Shown here piece after piece: positions 18,438 to 27,139 of a DNA stretch of 64,000 nt. The notes below the pieces were generated by a model. It had not been told where the DNA came from, searched no databases, and saw only the letters and a program-made list of their open reading frames with translations. This DNA is from Profundibacter amoris (GTDB taxonomy: Bacteria > Pseudomonadota > Alphaproteobacteria > Rhodobacterales > Rhodobacteraceae). Position 1 is the stretch's first letter. Every line of letters starts with the position of its first letter. Both the position numbers and the translations under genes were made by a program. The stretch lies in NCBI RefSeq assembly GCF_003544895.1, contig NZ_CP032125.1, positions 1,502,001 to 1,566,000 on the forward strand, written 5' to 3'.

Positions 18438-19058
18438 TGTGGACCTGTCTCGGAATTGTGCCGCTCCTTTAACCGCATATTATGCGCAAAAGGAGAACTA
18501 CTATGGGAACGAAACGCACAGCTGAATTCAGACAGGAAGCAGTCAGGATTGCACTGACGAGTGGGCTTACACGGAAGCAAGTAATTGCCGACTTTGGTAT
18601 CGGTTTTTTCGACTCTGGGCAAGTGGATACAGCAGGATCGGAAGAACCCTGAAAAGCCTTCGGCATAAACTGATTTTGAGCGTGAGATAGCAGAACTCCG
18701 CAAAGAAAACCGTCTTCTGCAAGAGGAGAGGGAGCTGTTAAAAAAAGCAACGATCTTCTTCGCGGACCAAAGCAAATGTGGTTCGCATTTGTTGAAAAGC
18801 ACCGCAAAAGAATCCCCACCGAGCGTCTTTGCCGGATCGTCGATGTCTCCCCCGCAGCTACCGTGCCTGGCGGGGCCGCCCAGCTAGCCGCCGTCAACGT
18901 GAAGACATGGTATTACTGGCCCATATCCGGGAGCAGCATCGCCTGAGCTTGAACAGTTATGGTCGGCCGAGGATGACCGAAGAGCTGAAAGAGAACGGTC
19001 TTGAAGTCGGCCACCGGCGTGTCGGTCGTTTAATGCGCCAGAACGGAATATCTGTTAC
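18438..19058 (+). mobile_element. IS3-family remnant with orfA and start of orfB
   Basis: Begins TGGACCTGTC three bases after the RTX gene stop. OrfA starts at about 18502 (MGTKRTAEFRQEAVRIAL), breaks by frameshift near 18600, and resumes at EREIAELRKENRLLQEEREL to KKATIFFA. OrfB follows (FVEKHRKRIPTERLCRIV, then NSYGRPRMTEELKENGLEVG) and is cut at about 19058. The DDE domain is missing. Same IS type as the remnant at 10219-10462. Confidence 0.8.
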
Positions 19059-19297
19059 CTTTTGCTACTTCTCTACGATATTCGAGGGCCTTTGCTCTTG
19101 CGTTCGACAAACCAACAACACGGGCGGAGCCAAGCCCAAAATCTCTCCGCCGGCCTTTTACAGTCACGCGCAGAAGCAATCTTCTTGCCCTTGCTATGCT
19201 GCCCTCCACCGTCTGTATGTCGCCCCACCGGGGCAACAAGCACAAACTTGGTGCTAAGGCGTTTTTCACGATGCGGGCCGTTTTTAGCAGGCATTTA
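19056..19297 (-). pseudogene. tyrosine integrase N-terminal fragment (DUF4102 type)
   Basis: On the minus strand, APVGRHTDGGG in one frame, followed by LLLRVTVKGRRRDFGLGSAR and LSNARAKALEYRREVAKG in the next, is the arm-binding N-terminus of phage/island integrases. A frameshift separates the two parts and the catalytic domain is absent. It is wedged between the IS3 remnant and the truncated RTX frame, so it marks the scar of another integrative element. Confidence 0.75.
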
Positions 19298-19298
19298 A

Positions 19299-20756
19299 AT
19301 GGTTCCTATTTTACCACTCTACATTCTACCCCACACTATATATTGTGACGGTTTTGACACCGTTGATTATTCTGCCGCTGCCGACCCTGACACCACCGGT
19401 CGCACAACAGGGATTACCGTTACGCAAAACGCACAAGAAGTTGGCACGGGCATCGTGAATGACGGATTGGGCGGAACAGATACGCTGGTTTCCATCGAGT
19501 TTATCAACGGCACCAGCTTTGACGACAGCTTTGCTGTGACCGGCAGTCTTGCGGGTGTGGGCGGAGAGTCACAACTGCAGTTTGATGGTGGGGCGAATGG
19601 CGAGAACGGCGATACACTCAACCTGTCCGGGGTGACGAGCGGTGGGTTAACCGTGGTTTTGCAAACGGCGGGCGATGCTGGATATGCGACCCACAGCACC
19701 GGTTTTCCGGGTTTCGTTTCTGGCGACGCCGAGATTGCTTTTGGCGGTATCGAAAACGTCGTCGGCAGCAATTCCAACGACACCATCACCGGCAGCGAGG
19801 CCAGCAACATCCTCTATGGCGGCGATGGTGCAGACAGCCTATCCGGCGGTGCCGGGGATGATATTCTGATCTTTGACGCGGCGGATACCGTGGTTGACGG
19901 CGGTGCGGGTCGTGATGTGGGGATCGTGACCGGCGAGGTCGGGGTGACGGTTGATCTGGCCACACAGGGGCTTGAGGTTGTGGTTGGCGGTGCGGGGGCG
20001 GACAATTTCACCCTGAACGGCCAAGGCGGTACACTGCAAATGGTTGCTGGTGGTGGGGGTGCGGATATCTTCACTATCGACAGTATGGGAACGACACCCT
20101 CGTCAAGTGGGCCAGTTGTGGTTTGGGGTGGTGAAGGTGCTGACGAGTTCAGGATCAACGCCCTCGGCGGAGTCAACGATAGTACTGGCAAAGTATACAC
20201 CGATTTTGCACATGGCATATTGGCCGTAAATGTCGAGGGGTTAACCGCCGATAATTTTGCAGACTTTGACCTTGACCTGCTGGGGTTGGGTGCCAATTTC
20301 AACTGGGATGCCATTGATATGGTTGTTCTGAATCCAGATGCAGCGGATAAGTTTTATATTAATGGCGAGCAGATAGAACAGAAAGTTGAAACGCTTACAA
20401 CCTTTCATGAGACAGAGGAAACTTGGCCCCAGTTTGGTGAGCCTACCTTCTCAGGATCAGAAATTACCTTAGGAACATATGATTCTCTGAGCACATATAC
20501 TCTATCTGAAACAGATTTTCTTGGCGGGAATGTAACAATTCAGACAGGTACAAAAATAGTCGCCCATGAAAGTAGCGTGTTTATTGATCACAATGGTGAT
20601 GAAAGTGATCTCGATATAGTACATGACGCTCTATACAGAATTGGATATGAAGAAGCTTTTACAAAAGACAATGCAGTTACTCCAAAGCCAGGGAGAACTA
20701 CTGTGCATTTTTTTGATGAGGAATATGGTGACTTACTCGACGCAGAACATCAGAAA
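19299..20756 (+). pseudogene. truncated RTX / hemolysin-type calcium-binding protein
   Basis: An open frame whose native part has lost both ends. From about 19345 it encodes cadherin/RTX-adjacent beta repeats (VDYSAAADP, SIEFINGTSFDDSF), then RTX nonapeptides (GSNSNDTITG, YGGDGADSLSGGAGDD) and Asp/Gly-rich blocks. The last about 130 residues are different and AT-rich. The frame runs into the duplicated tRNA-Ser region at 20757 and only stops at 21053, so residues after HQK are not native. No N-terminal start domain is visible. Confidence 0.7.
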
Positions 20757-20910
20757 TATTGTGTCCGCCGCAACCTGCCCTTAGATACAGCCACGGTTCG
20801 ACAACAGTCGCCAATCACGCGGAGAGGTGCCGGAGTGGTCGAACGGGGCGGTCTCGAAAACCGTTGTGGGTGCAAGCCTACCCAGGGTTCGAATCCCTGT
20901 CTCTCCGCCA
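20757..20910 (+). repeat. 154-bp inverted duplicate of the tRNA-Ser locus
   Basis: Identical to the reverse complement of 50674-50827 except for one base (C against G about 18 bases in). It contains the complete tRNA and 64 bases upstream of it. Downstream of the tRNA 3' end the two copies are unrelated: here 20911 onward is non-element sequence, there it is the serine recombinase gene. Confidence 0.95.
20821..20910 (+). tRNA. tRNA-Ser (anticodon CGA), inner copy
   Basis: 90 bases with encoded CCA. The seven-pair acceptor stem runs GGAGAGG with TCTCTCC (last pair G-U), the variable arm is long as in serine tRNAs, the T arm is GGGTTCGAATCCC, and the anticodon CGA is at 20855-20857. Identical to the copy at 50674-50763. 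Whether both are expressed is not known; the 64 upstream bases are also conserved. Confidence 0.95.
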
Positions 20911-21023
20911 GCCACCACTTTCACTCATTTACAAGGGGTGGTGTCACCGTTTTCCAATTGCCTTTTACGCCGACCTTTGGCCGGTATTCACCCGGATATT
21001 TACAGCCCTGTATTGCGGAAACC

Positions 21024-21854
21024 TTATGGAATATATTCGTTTCCAGCCCATAAGGATTTTGTCTGCGGGAATTTTTCGGCAATCATTTCGTAAACCGGTT
21101 TGTATTCATTAGCGACCAACCTTCTGGCCTCATCAGATAAAATGGTAGTTTTAGGGGAAGTGTTGACCGTGACTTTTGCGTAACCTTGGTTCGGTTCAAT
21201 ACCGACAAATTTCGAAATATTCTCAATGCCTTGTTCAGACATTAGCTCTTCATATACACCAACATAAATATCCTTGATAGCAAATGCCTTTTCCAGCTCA
21301 TTAATCGTTTTATCATATCGGGTACGAAGATGTGCATGGCGGCTTTGTGAATATTCAATAACGGCTTGTTCTTCACTAACGAAATTATTTATGACCGGCT
21401 CTTTTGTATTTTTAATTTTCTTGTGCATCCTTACACAGCTCCAGCATCTTTCCACCGGATCCCGCATTAGAAAAACCACTTTGCAGTGAACATCTCTTTT
21501 CCTGAAACCCCCGATAATCTGTTTGAATACTTTGGAATCAAGAACCGCGTATGAAGGGGTAATATCCAAGGCAAAATGGGTTCTATCAGAATCCAGTATA
21601 TCAGCGAAATAATCGAAATATACGTCCGTATTTTTTTGCATTCTTCTTCTTTTTCTTTTTACAGAAGAACGCAATGTTTCCCGCCACGAAAGCCGGAACT
21701 TATTGCAATCAGCAGAATGCAAGGCATCCCAGATATGATATTCTTTTGTAAAACCGGCATCCACGCCGGCATAACTATCCAGGTATTTATACAACCATGT
21801 CGTTCCGCTTTTCTGTGCGCCTACGCCTAAAATAAAAGTCCTGTTTTGCGCCAT
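21024..21854 (-). CDS. sulfotransferase family protein
   Basis: A 276-residue cytoplasmic PAPS sulfotransferase. The phosphosulfate loop GAQKSGTTWLYKYL is at about 12-25 and the 3'-phosphate loop is VVFLMRDPVERCWS in the middle (Arg and Ser as ligands). Basic stretch KRKRRRMQK near residue 70. Distinct from the protein at 10576. It lies in the segment 20757-24071 that seems to be an inverted piece of the original chromosome, with a second sulfotransferase and a GT2 gene. Probably decorates the polysaccharide or glycolipid made by this locus; acceptor unknown. Confidence 0.82.
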   Translation of the reverse strand: MAQNRTFILGVGAQKSGTTWLYKYLDSYAGVDAGFTKEYHIWDALHSADCNKFRLSWRETLRSSVKRKRRRMQKNTDVYFDYFADILDSDRTHFALDITPSYAVLDSKVFKQIIGGFRKRDVHCKVVFLMRDPVERCWSCVRMHKKIKNTKEPVINNFVSEEQAVIEYSQSRHAHLRTRYDKTINELEKAFAIKDIYVGVYEELMSEQGIENISKFVGIEPNQGYAKVTVNTSPKTTILSDEARRLVANEYKPVYEMIAEKFPQTKSLWAGNEYIP

Positions 21855-22150
21855 GCTATTTTTCTGCTTATAATTTCATTTCAGCCAGTTTTACAAAACC
21901 CATGGGCCTTGTATATGGTAAATAACAGTGCCGATGGCATGGATGCCCTCCTCGTTGTTTGGTGGTTTTCCCCATTCCGTCAAAGCCAAATTACAGCTAT
22001 TCGTTTTAAAAGGTGGAACCGGTTGTTCCGGAAGCCAAACAGTGATTAGGATTAAAGACAGACTTGCTTGGATTTTTCTTTTTATTAGAGCGCGGCTACA
22101 CCGTTCAAGTGTAAGGTCCATAGATGAACGTGATTATTACAGGGAACCCT

Positions 22151-22924
22151 ATGAAAGGTATTCTACAACTAACTGAAGGTCGATCCGGGTCAAATTGGCT
22201 TGGGTCTTTGACGGACAGTACTGGCGTGTTGGGGCGCTCCGAAGAATGGGTTGATCCCCACCAGTTGAATTTAAACCCAAAGAAACTAAACGGTGAACAG
22301 TATATTGCATCAATTATAGATCATGCCTCAACGCCCAACGGTTTTTTCGCCATTAAAATGTTTCCACGTCATTTGCATTGGTTCCAGATGCAATACGGAT
22401 ATGATTTGATCAAGCATCTAAACCGTTCCCATGACATTCTATTCATTAAACTCACGCGCCGTGACCGTGTTGGGCAGGCGATATCTTTTACAAAAGCATT
22501 ACAGACGGGGGCCTGGAGAGCACACAGAGGAACAACAAAAACTCCGGAATATGATTTTGAACAAATTTGTCGATCGTATTTCATGATTGGGCGCTCGTAT
22601 GACTACTGGAACAGCTATGTCAATGCGATGCAACTTAAGAACAGGTGTTTTGTCTATGAAGATTTGCTGGAAAACCCTGTCGAATATGTTGATGCCATAG
22701 CCGCGCACGCAGGTATTACCGGCTATGAACACAAGATCAAAACAGATCTGGTGGTCCAGAGAAATTCACAAACCGAGGAATGGCGCCGCCGCTTTGAGGT
22801 AGATATGAAATCAAGGGAGTTTGTTTCATATACCACCCCGTCTAGACAACCATCCAGACATATCTCCAATATAATCCGGTTTTTCAGGAAAAAGCAGATG
22901 AAGCCTGTTCCTTATAGCGCATAA
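22151..22924 (+). CDS. Stf0-like sulfotransferase
   Basis: About 257 residues. The N-terminal loop LQLTEGRSGSNWLG and the central LTRRDRVGQAISFTKALQTG are characteristic of the Stf0/NodH-like sulfotransferase group, whose known members sulfate trehalose or lipo-oligosaccharides. ATG at 22151 is preferred over 22124 because an AGGGAA lies just upstream and the loop then falls close to the N-terminus as in the family. It is followed by a GT2 gene 26 bases downstream. Substrate not determinable. Confidence 0.78.
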   Translation: MKGILQLTEGRSGSNWLGSLTDSTGVLGRSEEWVDPHQLNLNPKKLNGEQYIASIIDHASTPNGFFAIKMFPRHLHWFQMQYGYDLIKHLNRSHDILFIKLTRRDRVGQAISFTKALQTGAWRAHRGTTKTPEYDFEQICRSYFMIGRSYDYWNSYVNAMQLKNRCFVYEDLLENPVEYVDAIAAHAGITGYEHKIKTDLVVQRNSQTEEWRRRFEVDMKSREFVSYTTPSRQPSRHISNIIRFFRKKQMKPVPYSA

Positions 22925-22950
22925 TTGATCTGACCAAACAAATTAAAAGT

Positions 22951-23838
22951 ATGAAAACACACACAATAATTATCCCCACCAAGGATCGTCCTGAAATGCT
23001 TGTAAGAGCAGTTAATTCAGCGCTTGCAGCAATTGATACAGAGGGAGAGATTCTGGTTATTGACGACAACAGCAAAACACCTGCTGTTGAAAGCCTTGCC
23101 CATGTAAACGACGCGCGAATCCATGTCTATGTAAATGAAAATTCTGGCGGCGTTGCAGGTGTCCGAAACTTCGGGCTATCAAAATCAAAAGGGGAAATAG
23201 TATTCTTTCTGGATGATGATGATGAAATTTTACCCGACTATTGCCAAAGAATACTGTCGCTGGATCCCTTACCCGCTTACGGTTTTTCGTCATTTCTGGA
23301 AGTGAATGATTTTGGAAAGACACAGAGCCAAAAAATGCAAGGAAGAATACGGTTTTCAACCGGCCCTATTCCTGATGATGCCCCTCTAAATAAACGCATA
23401 TTCGGATTTAACATGGGATTCTGGATTAAACGCAACGTGTTCCAGAATGTTGGCAATATTGATGAAAATCTAACAATAAACGAAGACACCGAATACGGCT
23501 GCCGCCTGATTTCTGCCGGGTTGGATGCCTGGTATTCGGCAGAACCCGGCATGGTGATCCATACACATAACAGCGCAGGAGCCGGCAATTTACAACATAT
23601 TACACATCGCGTTACTTCTGATGAGCGGGCCAAATGTATTCTATATGTCTGCGAAAGCTACCCATCTATGGTGCATCATCTCGGTCGCACATATATTAAG
23701 CATTGTGTAAAATCCAATCAGTTCAATACGGCGTGGAAATTCACCCGAAACCAGCATGATTGGAAAGTGAGAGTAAACCTCTATTTGTTGATTTTTCTAA
23801 AATCCGTTGCCTACAGGTTATCCGGAAAAATGCAGTGA
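22951..23838 (+). CDS. family 2 glycosyltransferase
   Basis: A 295-residue soluble GT-A enzyme: TIIIPTKDRPEML start, nucleotide-binding DDN at 38-40, NSGGVAGVRNFGL, and the metal-binding LDDDDE at 87-92; NEDTEYGCRL is the catalytic acidic region. No membrane segments. Adds a single sugar to an acceptor, probably in the same surface glycan that the upstream Stf0-like enzyme sulfates. Confidence 0.85.
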   Translation: MKTHTIIIPTKDRPEMLVRAVNSALAAIDTEGEILVIDDNSKTPAVESLAHVNDARIHVYVNENSGGVAGVRNFGLSKSKGEIVFFLDDDDEILPDYCQRILSLDPLPAYGFSSFLEVNDFGKTQSQKMQGRIRFSTGPIPDDAPLNKRIFGFNMGFWIKRNVFQNVGNIDENLTINEDTEYGCRLISAGLDAWYSAEPGMVIHTHNSAGAGNLQHITHRVTSDERAKCILYVCESYPSMVHHLGRTYIKHCVKSNQFNTAWKFTRNQHDWKVRVNLYLLIFLKSVAYRLSGKMQ

Positions 23839-23938
23839 ACCTGTTGGATATGTCGGTAATGTCTCGAAAGTTGACCCAAAGCGCAGAATTTATCGTGGCT
23901 GCATCTTACCGGAACACCCCCAGAAATATCTCGAGCAA

Positions 23939-24071
23939 AGCCGGAACTTCAGTTCACTGATGCGATTTGTGGCAATATTGGCCAAGCGGCGCGTCATTAT
24001 TTTCAATGTTCTTGATTTGTGTCAGCCCTTCCCCGAATGATATTTGCAATACTGCTGGGGGGTAGTTTTGC
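23939..24071 (-). repeat. 133-bp inverted copy of the uxs upstream region
   Basis: Reverse complement of 9009-9141 with about five mismatches. The match ends exactly where the IS66 element begins at 24072. Reading outward from the GT2 gene at 22951, the uxs promoter region would come next, so the sulfotransferase/GT2 block was apparently once the direct neighbour of uxs. Confidence 0.92.
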
Positions 24072-24086
24072 GTAAGCGTCCGCCGC

Positions 24087-25595
24087 CTACTCCTCGGGAG
24101 GATAATACCACGGCATCAGTTCGTCCAGCCGGTTGATTTTGTGGTCGGCGATACGTTCCAGAACCCATGTGAGCCATGCCTGCGGATCGACCTTGTTCAG
24201 CTTGGCGGTTTCGATCAGGGTAAAGGCGATGGCCATGGAATTGCCGCCACGCTGTGATCCGGCGAACATCCAGTTCTTGCGCCCGATGGCGACGGGCTTC
24301 ATGGCCCGTTCGGGGGTGTTATTGTCCAATTCCAGAAAGCCGTTTTCAAGTTATGGTCGCGTTTTGGGCATGCGGCTCAGAGCATAGCGAATGGCTTTGG
24401 CCAAAGGTGATTTGCCGGATATTTTTGGCAGCTGGGCGTGCAGCCAGTCTTCCAGATCATCAAAGACGGGTTTTGCATTTTTCTGGCGCAGGGCAACGCG
24501 GGCTTCGGGAGATAGGCCGCGCGCCTGCTTTTCTACGCCATATAATTGCGCAATGCGTTTGATGGCTTCTTCTGCAATGGCAGACCCTTGCGCGGTATAT
24601 ATATCCACGAACTTGCGCCGGATATGGGCCATGCAGGCCACCTCCGAGGCTTTGTCTTTGCCGAACACACCATTGAACCCGGCGTAGCCATCAGCATGCA
24701 CCCAGCCCTGATAAGTGGATAAATGTTTGACCGGGTGCTCGCCTTTACGGTCGACTGTAAACTGGTACCAAACGCAGGGTGGCGACTGGCCGGACCATGG
24801 CCTCTCGTCCCGGACATAGGCCCAGATACGGGCGGTTTTGGTCTTTTTATTTCCCGGGGATAACATCTTCAGTGGGGTGTCATCTGCAAACAATGTGGCC
24901 CCGTCTTTGGCCCGCTTGGCAATGGCCTCGGCCAGTGGTTCCAGCAGAGCGGTGGATTTCCCCACCCAATCCGCCATGGTTGAACGATCCAGATCGACAC
25001 CCTCGCGGGCGTATATCTGGCTCTGGCGATAAAGCGGCAGGTGATCTGCAAACTTGCTGACCAAAACGTGCGCCAACAAACCTGGCCCGGGTCTGCCCCG
25101 TTCGATCGGACGCGAAGGCAGAGGGGCCTGCGATACGGCCTCGCAACGGCGGCATGCCATGCGAGGGCGGATAATCTTGTTCACCACGAAGCGACCCGGA
25201 ATGTATTCCAGCTCTTCAGTCACATCCTCGCCCAGTTTTGACAGGTCACCGCCGCAGTCCGGACAATCCTCACCAATTGTTAAAACCTGCTCGATACGTT
25301 CAAGATACTCGGGCAGAGGCTTGCGTTTCGGCTTTTCCTTCGGCGCGGCGGGTTCAGTAGGTGGGGTTTGTTTTATCCTAGTGGTCGCTTGTGCAATCTC
25401 TTCATTCTCGGCGAACAACTGCAGTTGTTCCATGCCTTCAGATTTTGACCCGAAACGATGCCGGTTCGCCCCGTGCAGTTGGTGCTGAAGCTGCTCAACT
25501 TTCATGGATAATGCCTTCACCTCGTGCGCCAAAAGTTCGGTAATCTGCCGCAGTTCGGCGGGGTCTTCAGGCAAATTATCAAGGGCGTTTAGCAT
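24087..25595 (-). pseudogene. tnpC: IS66 transposase TnpC with in-frame stop
   Basis: The frame spans 502 codons. It shows the N-terminal coiled region and LHGANRHRFGSKSE, the zinc-binding CPDCGGDLSKLG and CRRCE motifs, the FADDTPLKML first catalytic Asp, VHADGYAGFNG, and the C-terminal [20 protein letters not shown] with the Glu. A TAA at 24353-24351 interrupts it between KTRP and LENGF, 80-90 residues before the end. It cuts off the catalytic Glu region, so the transposase should be inactive unless read through. Confidence 0.9.
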
Positions 25596-25667
25596 GGGGT
25601 TTCTATACAGAATTGCACCCGTAATGGGAATCCATAAACGCCAATATTGCCGGATATTCGCACCCCA

Positions 25668-26015
25668 TTATCCCGCCTGCAAAGGCCGCCATGTCCGCTT
25701 TGGAATGCGCCAGTCGATTCCCTCCAGCAGCATAGCAAGTTGTGCCGAGGTCAGGCTGATCTTGCCGTCTTTCGCCGCAGGCCACACGAACCGTCCACGT
25801 TCAAGCCGCTTGGAAAACAGGCAGGCGCCTTGTGAATCCCACCAAATGATTTTGAGCAAATCCCCACGCCGCCCCCGAAACACAAACAAGTGGCCCGAAA
25901 ACGGATCTTCCGCCAGAACCTGTTCGGCCTGTGCCGCCAAGGTGTTGAAACCCCGCCGCATATCCGTCACACCCGCCGCCAGCCAGACCCGCGTATTGCT
26001 TGGCACCGGGATCAT
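25668..26015 (-). CDS. tnpB: IS66 accessory protein TnpB
   Basis: A 115-residue IS66 Orf2: [18 protein letters not shown] and the strongly conserved [20 protein letters not shown] followed by [14 protein letters not shown]. Needed for IS66 transposition in known members. Starts with ATG at 26015, overlapping the tnpA stop by four bases. Confidence 0.92.
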   Translation of the reverse strand: MIPVPSNTRVWLAAGVTDMRRGFNTLAAQAEQVLAEDPFSGHLFVFRGRRGDLLKIIWWDSQGACLFSKRLERGRFVWPAAKDGKISLTSAQLAMLLEGIDWRIPKRTWRPLQAG

Positions 26016-26374
26016 GACGACAACCCTTTCAACAGTCGCGTCAACACATCCACATCAAACCCGCCCTCGGCCGATACACGGCACCCGTCGGGAAGTTCAA
26101 TCTCGATCCGCCCTGCTGGAATGGATGCCACAACGGGGCGCGGACTATTCGCCGCCTCGACCTCAACCGGCATAAATACCGCTCCAGATTCTTCCTCGGG
26201 GGCATCCGGCTCCGGCATATACCGTTCATCCCGCAGCCATTTGAAGATCAGGTTGGCATTCATCGCGTATCGCCGCGCAACCTGCGCTACCGAAACACCC
26301 GCTGCCGTCGTCTGAAAACAGATCGAACGCTTCTCTTCATCCGACCATCGACGTTTCTTCTGCTTTACAGCCAT
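26012..26374 (-). CDS. tnpA: IS66 accessory protein TnpA
   Basis: A 120-residue IS66 Orf1 with a helix-turn-helix of the IS3/IS911 OrfA type: [16 protein letters not shown], then [20 protein letters not shown]. First gene of the element, coupled to tnpB by ATGA overlap. Confidence 0.92.
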   Translation of the reverse strand: MAVKQKKRRWSDEEKRSICFQTTAAGVSVAQVARRYAMNANLIFKWLRDERYMPEPDAPEEESGAVFMPVEVEAANSPRPVVASIPAGRIEIELPDGCRVSAEGGFDVDVLTRLLKGLSS

Positions 26375-26548
26375 AAAGTGCCCCTAAGTGTCCACTATAA
26401 ATGGTGGACACTAACACCCCGAAATCAGCACCGTTAGGCGGGGGACGCCGGACGCTTACTATATATTGACACAATGAGCTAATGGGAGCAGAAGAAAATA
26501 GGTTACCTTATTGATATTGTTGATAATTAATACAAGAGAAAAGGTTCA

Positions 26549-26695
26549 ATGGCGGAGTTAGAGGGAGTAACCTCGAACTCTCTATTTGAAGTTTTAGAAG
26601 AATGGGAGAGCCACCTCAAGGGAATTGAGATGGATATCCCCAGCTCAGAATCCAGAACGCCTCCAGCACCTCGTTTGCGGGGGCCGTCACTATGA
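26549..26695 (+). CDS. 48-residue unknown protein coupled to mobC
   Basis: A short frame, MAELEGVTSNSLFEVLEEWE at the start and a Pro/Arg-rich end (RTPPAPRLRGPS). Its stop overlaps the mobC start as ATGA, and an AAGAGAAAAGG ribosome site precedes the ATG. The acidic first half is predicted helical. The position before relaxosome genes suggests an auxiliary transfer or regulatory peptide, but the function is unknown. Easily missed because of its size. Confidence 0.55.
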   Translation: MAELEGVTSNSLFEVLEEWESHLKGIEMDIPSSESRTPPAPRLRGPSL

Positions 26696-27135
26696 ACCGC
26701 TCAGAAAATATAAAGGCTGTGATTGATGTTAGGTCTGCGTTTCAGGGTGAAGCGCAGGCAGTTACGAAACAAGAGAAGCCCTCTCAATCGCCCATAACCC
26801 TGCGTGTGACGGATGAAGAACGAGATCGCCTTAAATCGTTAGCTGCGGGTATGTCTGTGAGTGCCTATATCCGCAAATGCATTTTTGCAGGGGATGTCAC
26901 GCGACGGAAACGTCGTTCACATATGCCGGTGAAGGATCAGGAAGCAATGGCGAGGGCTTTGGCTTTGCTGGGCGCGTCACGGATTGCCAATAATCTGAAC
27001 CAACTGGCGCATCAGGCAAATATCGGCTCCCTGATCATGGATGAAAATACCTGCGCACAAATTGATGAAACCTATGCCCATGTGCGCCTTATGCGGGATG
27101 AACTGGTTTCGGCACTTGGTCTGATTGAAGGTTAG
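26692..27135 (+). CDS. mobC: MobC-like relaxosome accessory protein
   Basis: A 147-residue protein with a ribbon-helix-helix-like segment (PITLRVTDEERDRLKSLAAG, then MSVSAYIRKCIFAG) and the MobC family signature LLGASRIANNLNQLAHQANI near residue 100. MobC proteins bind oriT and help the relaxase open the DNA. It sits directly before the relaxase gene; the relaxase start at 27140 is five bases after its stop. The likely oriT would be in the about 90 bases left of 26549 or has been removed by the IS66 junction; I could not identify it. Confidence 0.85.
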   Translation: MNRSENIKAVIDVRSAFQGEAQAVTKQEKPSQSPITLRVTDEERDRLKSLAAGMSVSAYIRKCIFAGDVTRRKRRSHMPVKDQEAMARALALLGASRIANNLNQLAHQANIGSLIMDENTCAQIDETYAHVRLMRDELVSALGLIEG

Positions 27136-27139
27136 ACCC

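Larger units (their letters stand above)
24072..26459 (-). mobile_element. IS66-family insertion sequence
   Basis: 2388 bases. Inverted ends GTAAGCGTCC at 24072 and GGACGCTTAC ending at 26459, typical of IS66. Contains tnpA, tnpB and a tnpC with a stop. The eight bases on the left (AGTTTTGC) and on the right (TATATATT) differ, so there is no target duplication. The flanks also come from unrelated contexts (uxs upstream copy versus mobilization module), which points to recombination or deletion through the element. Confidence 0.9.

Noticed and set aside
10219-19058. The IS3 remnants at 10219 and 18438 as two halves of one IS separated by a simple inversion
   Set aside because: Orientation would fit, but about 350 bases of orfB are missing, no shared target duplication was found, and the resulting flank would not restore the ParB-like gene.
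20757-21053. C-terminal 98 residues of the RTX open frame
   Set aside because: They are read through the duplicated tRNA-Ser and non-coding DNA, so they are not native protein.
26460-26548. oriT upstream of mobC
   Set aside because: No convincing inverted repeat and nic-like motif could be read; the IS66 junction may have removed it.
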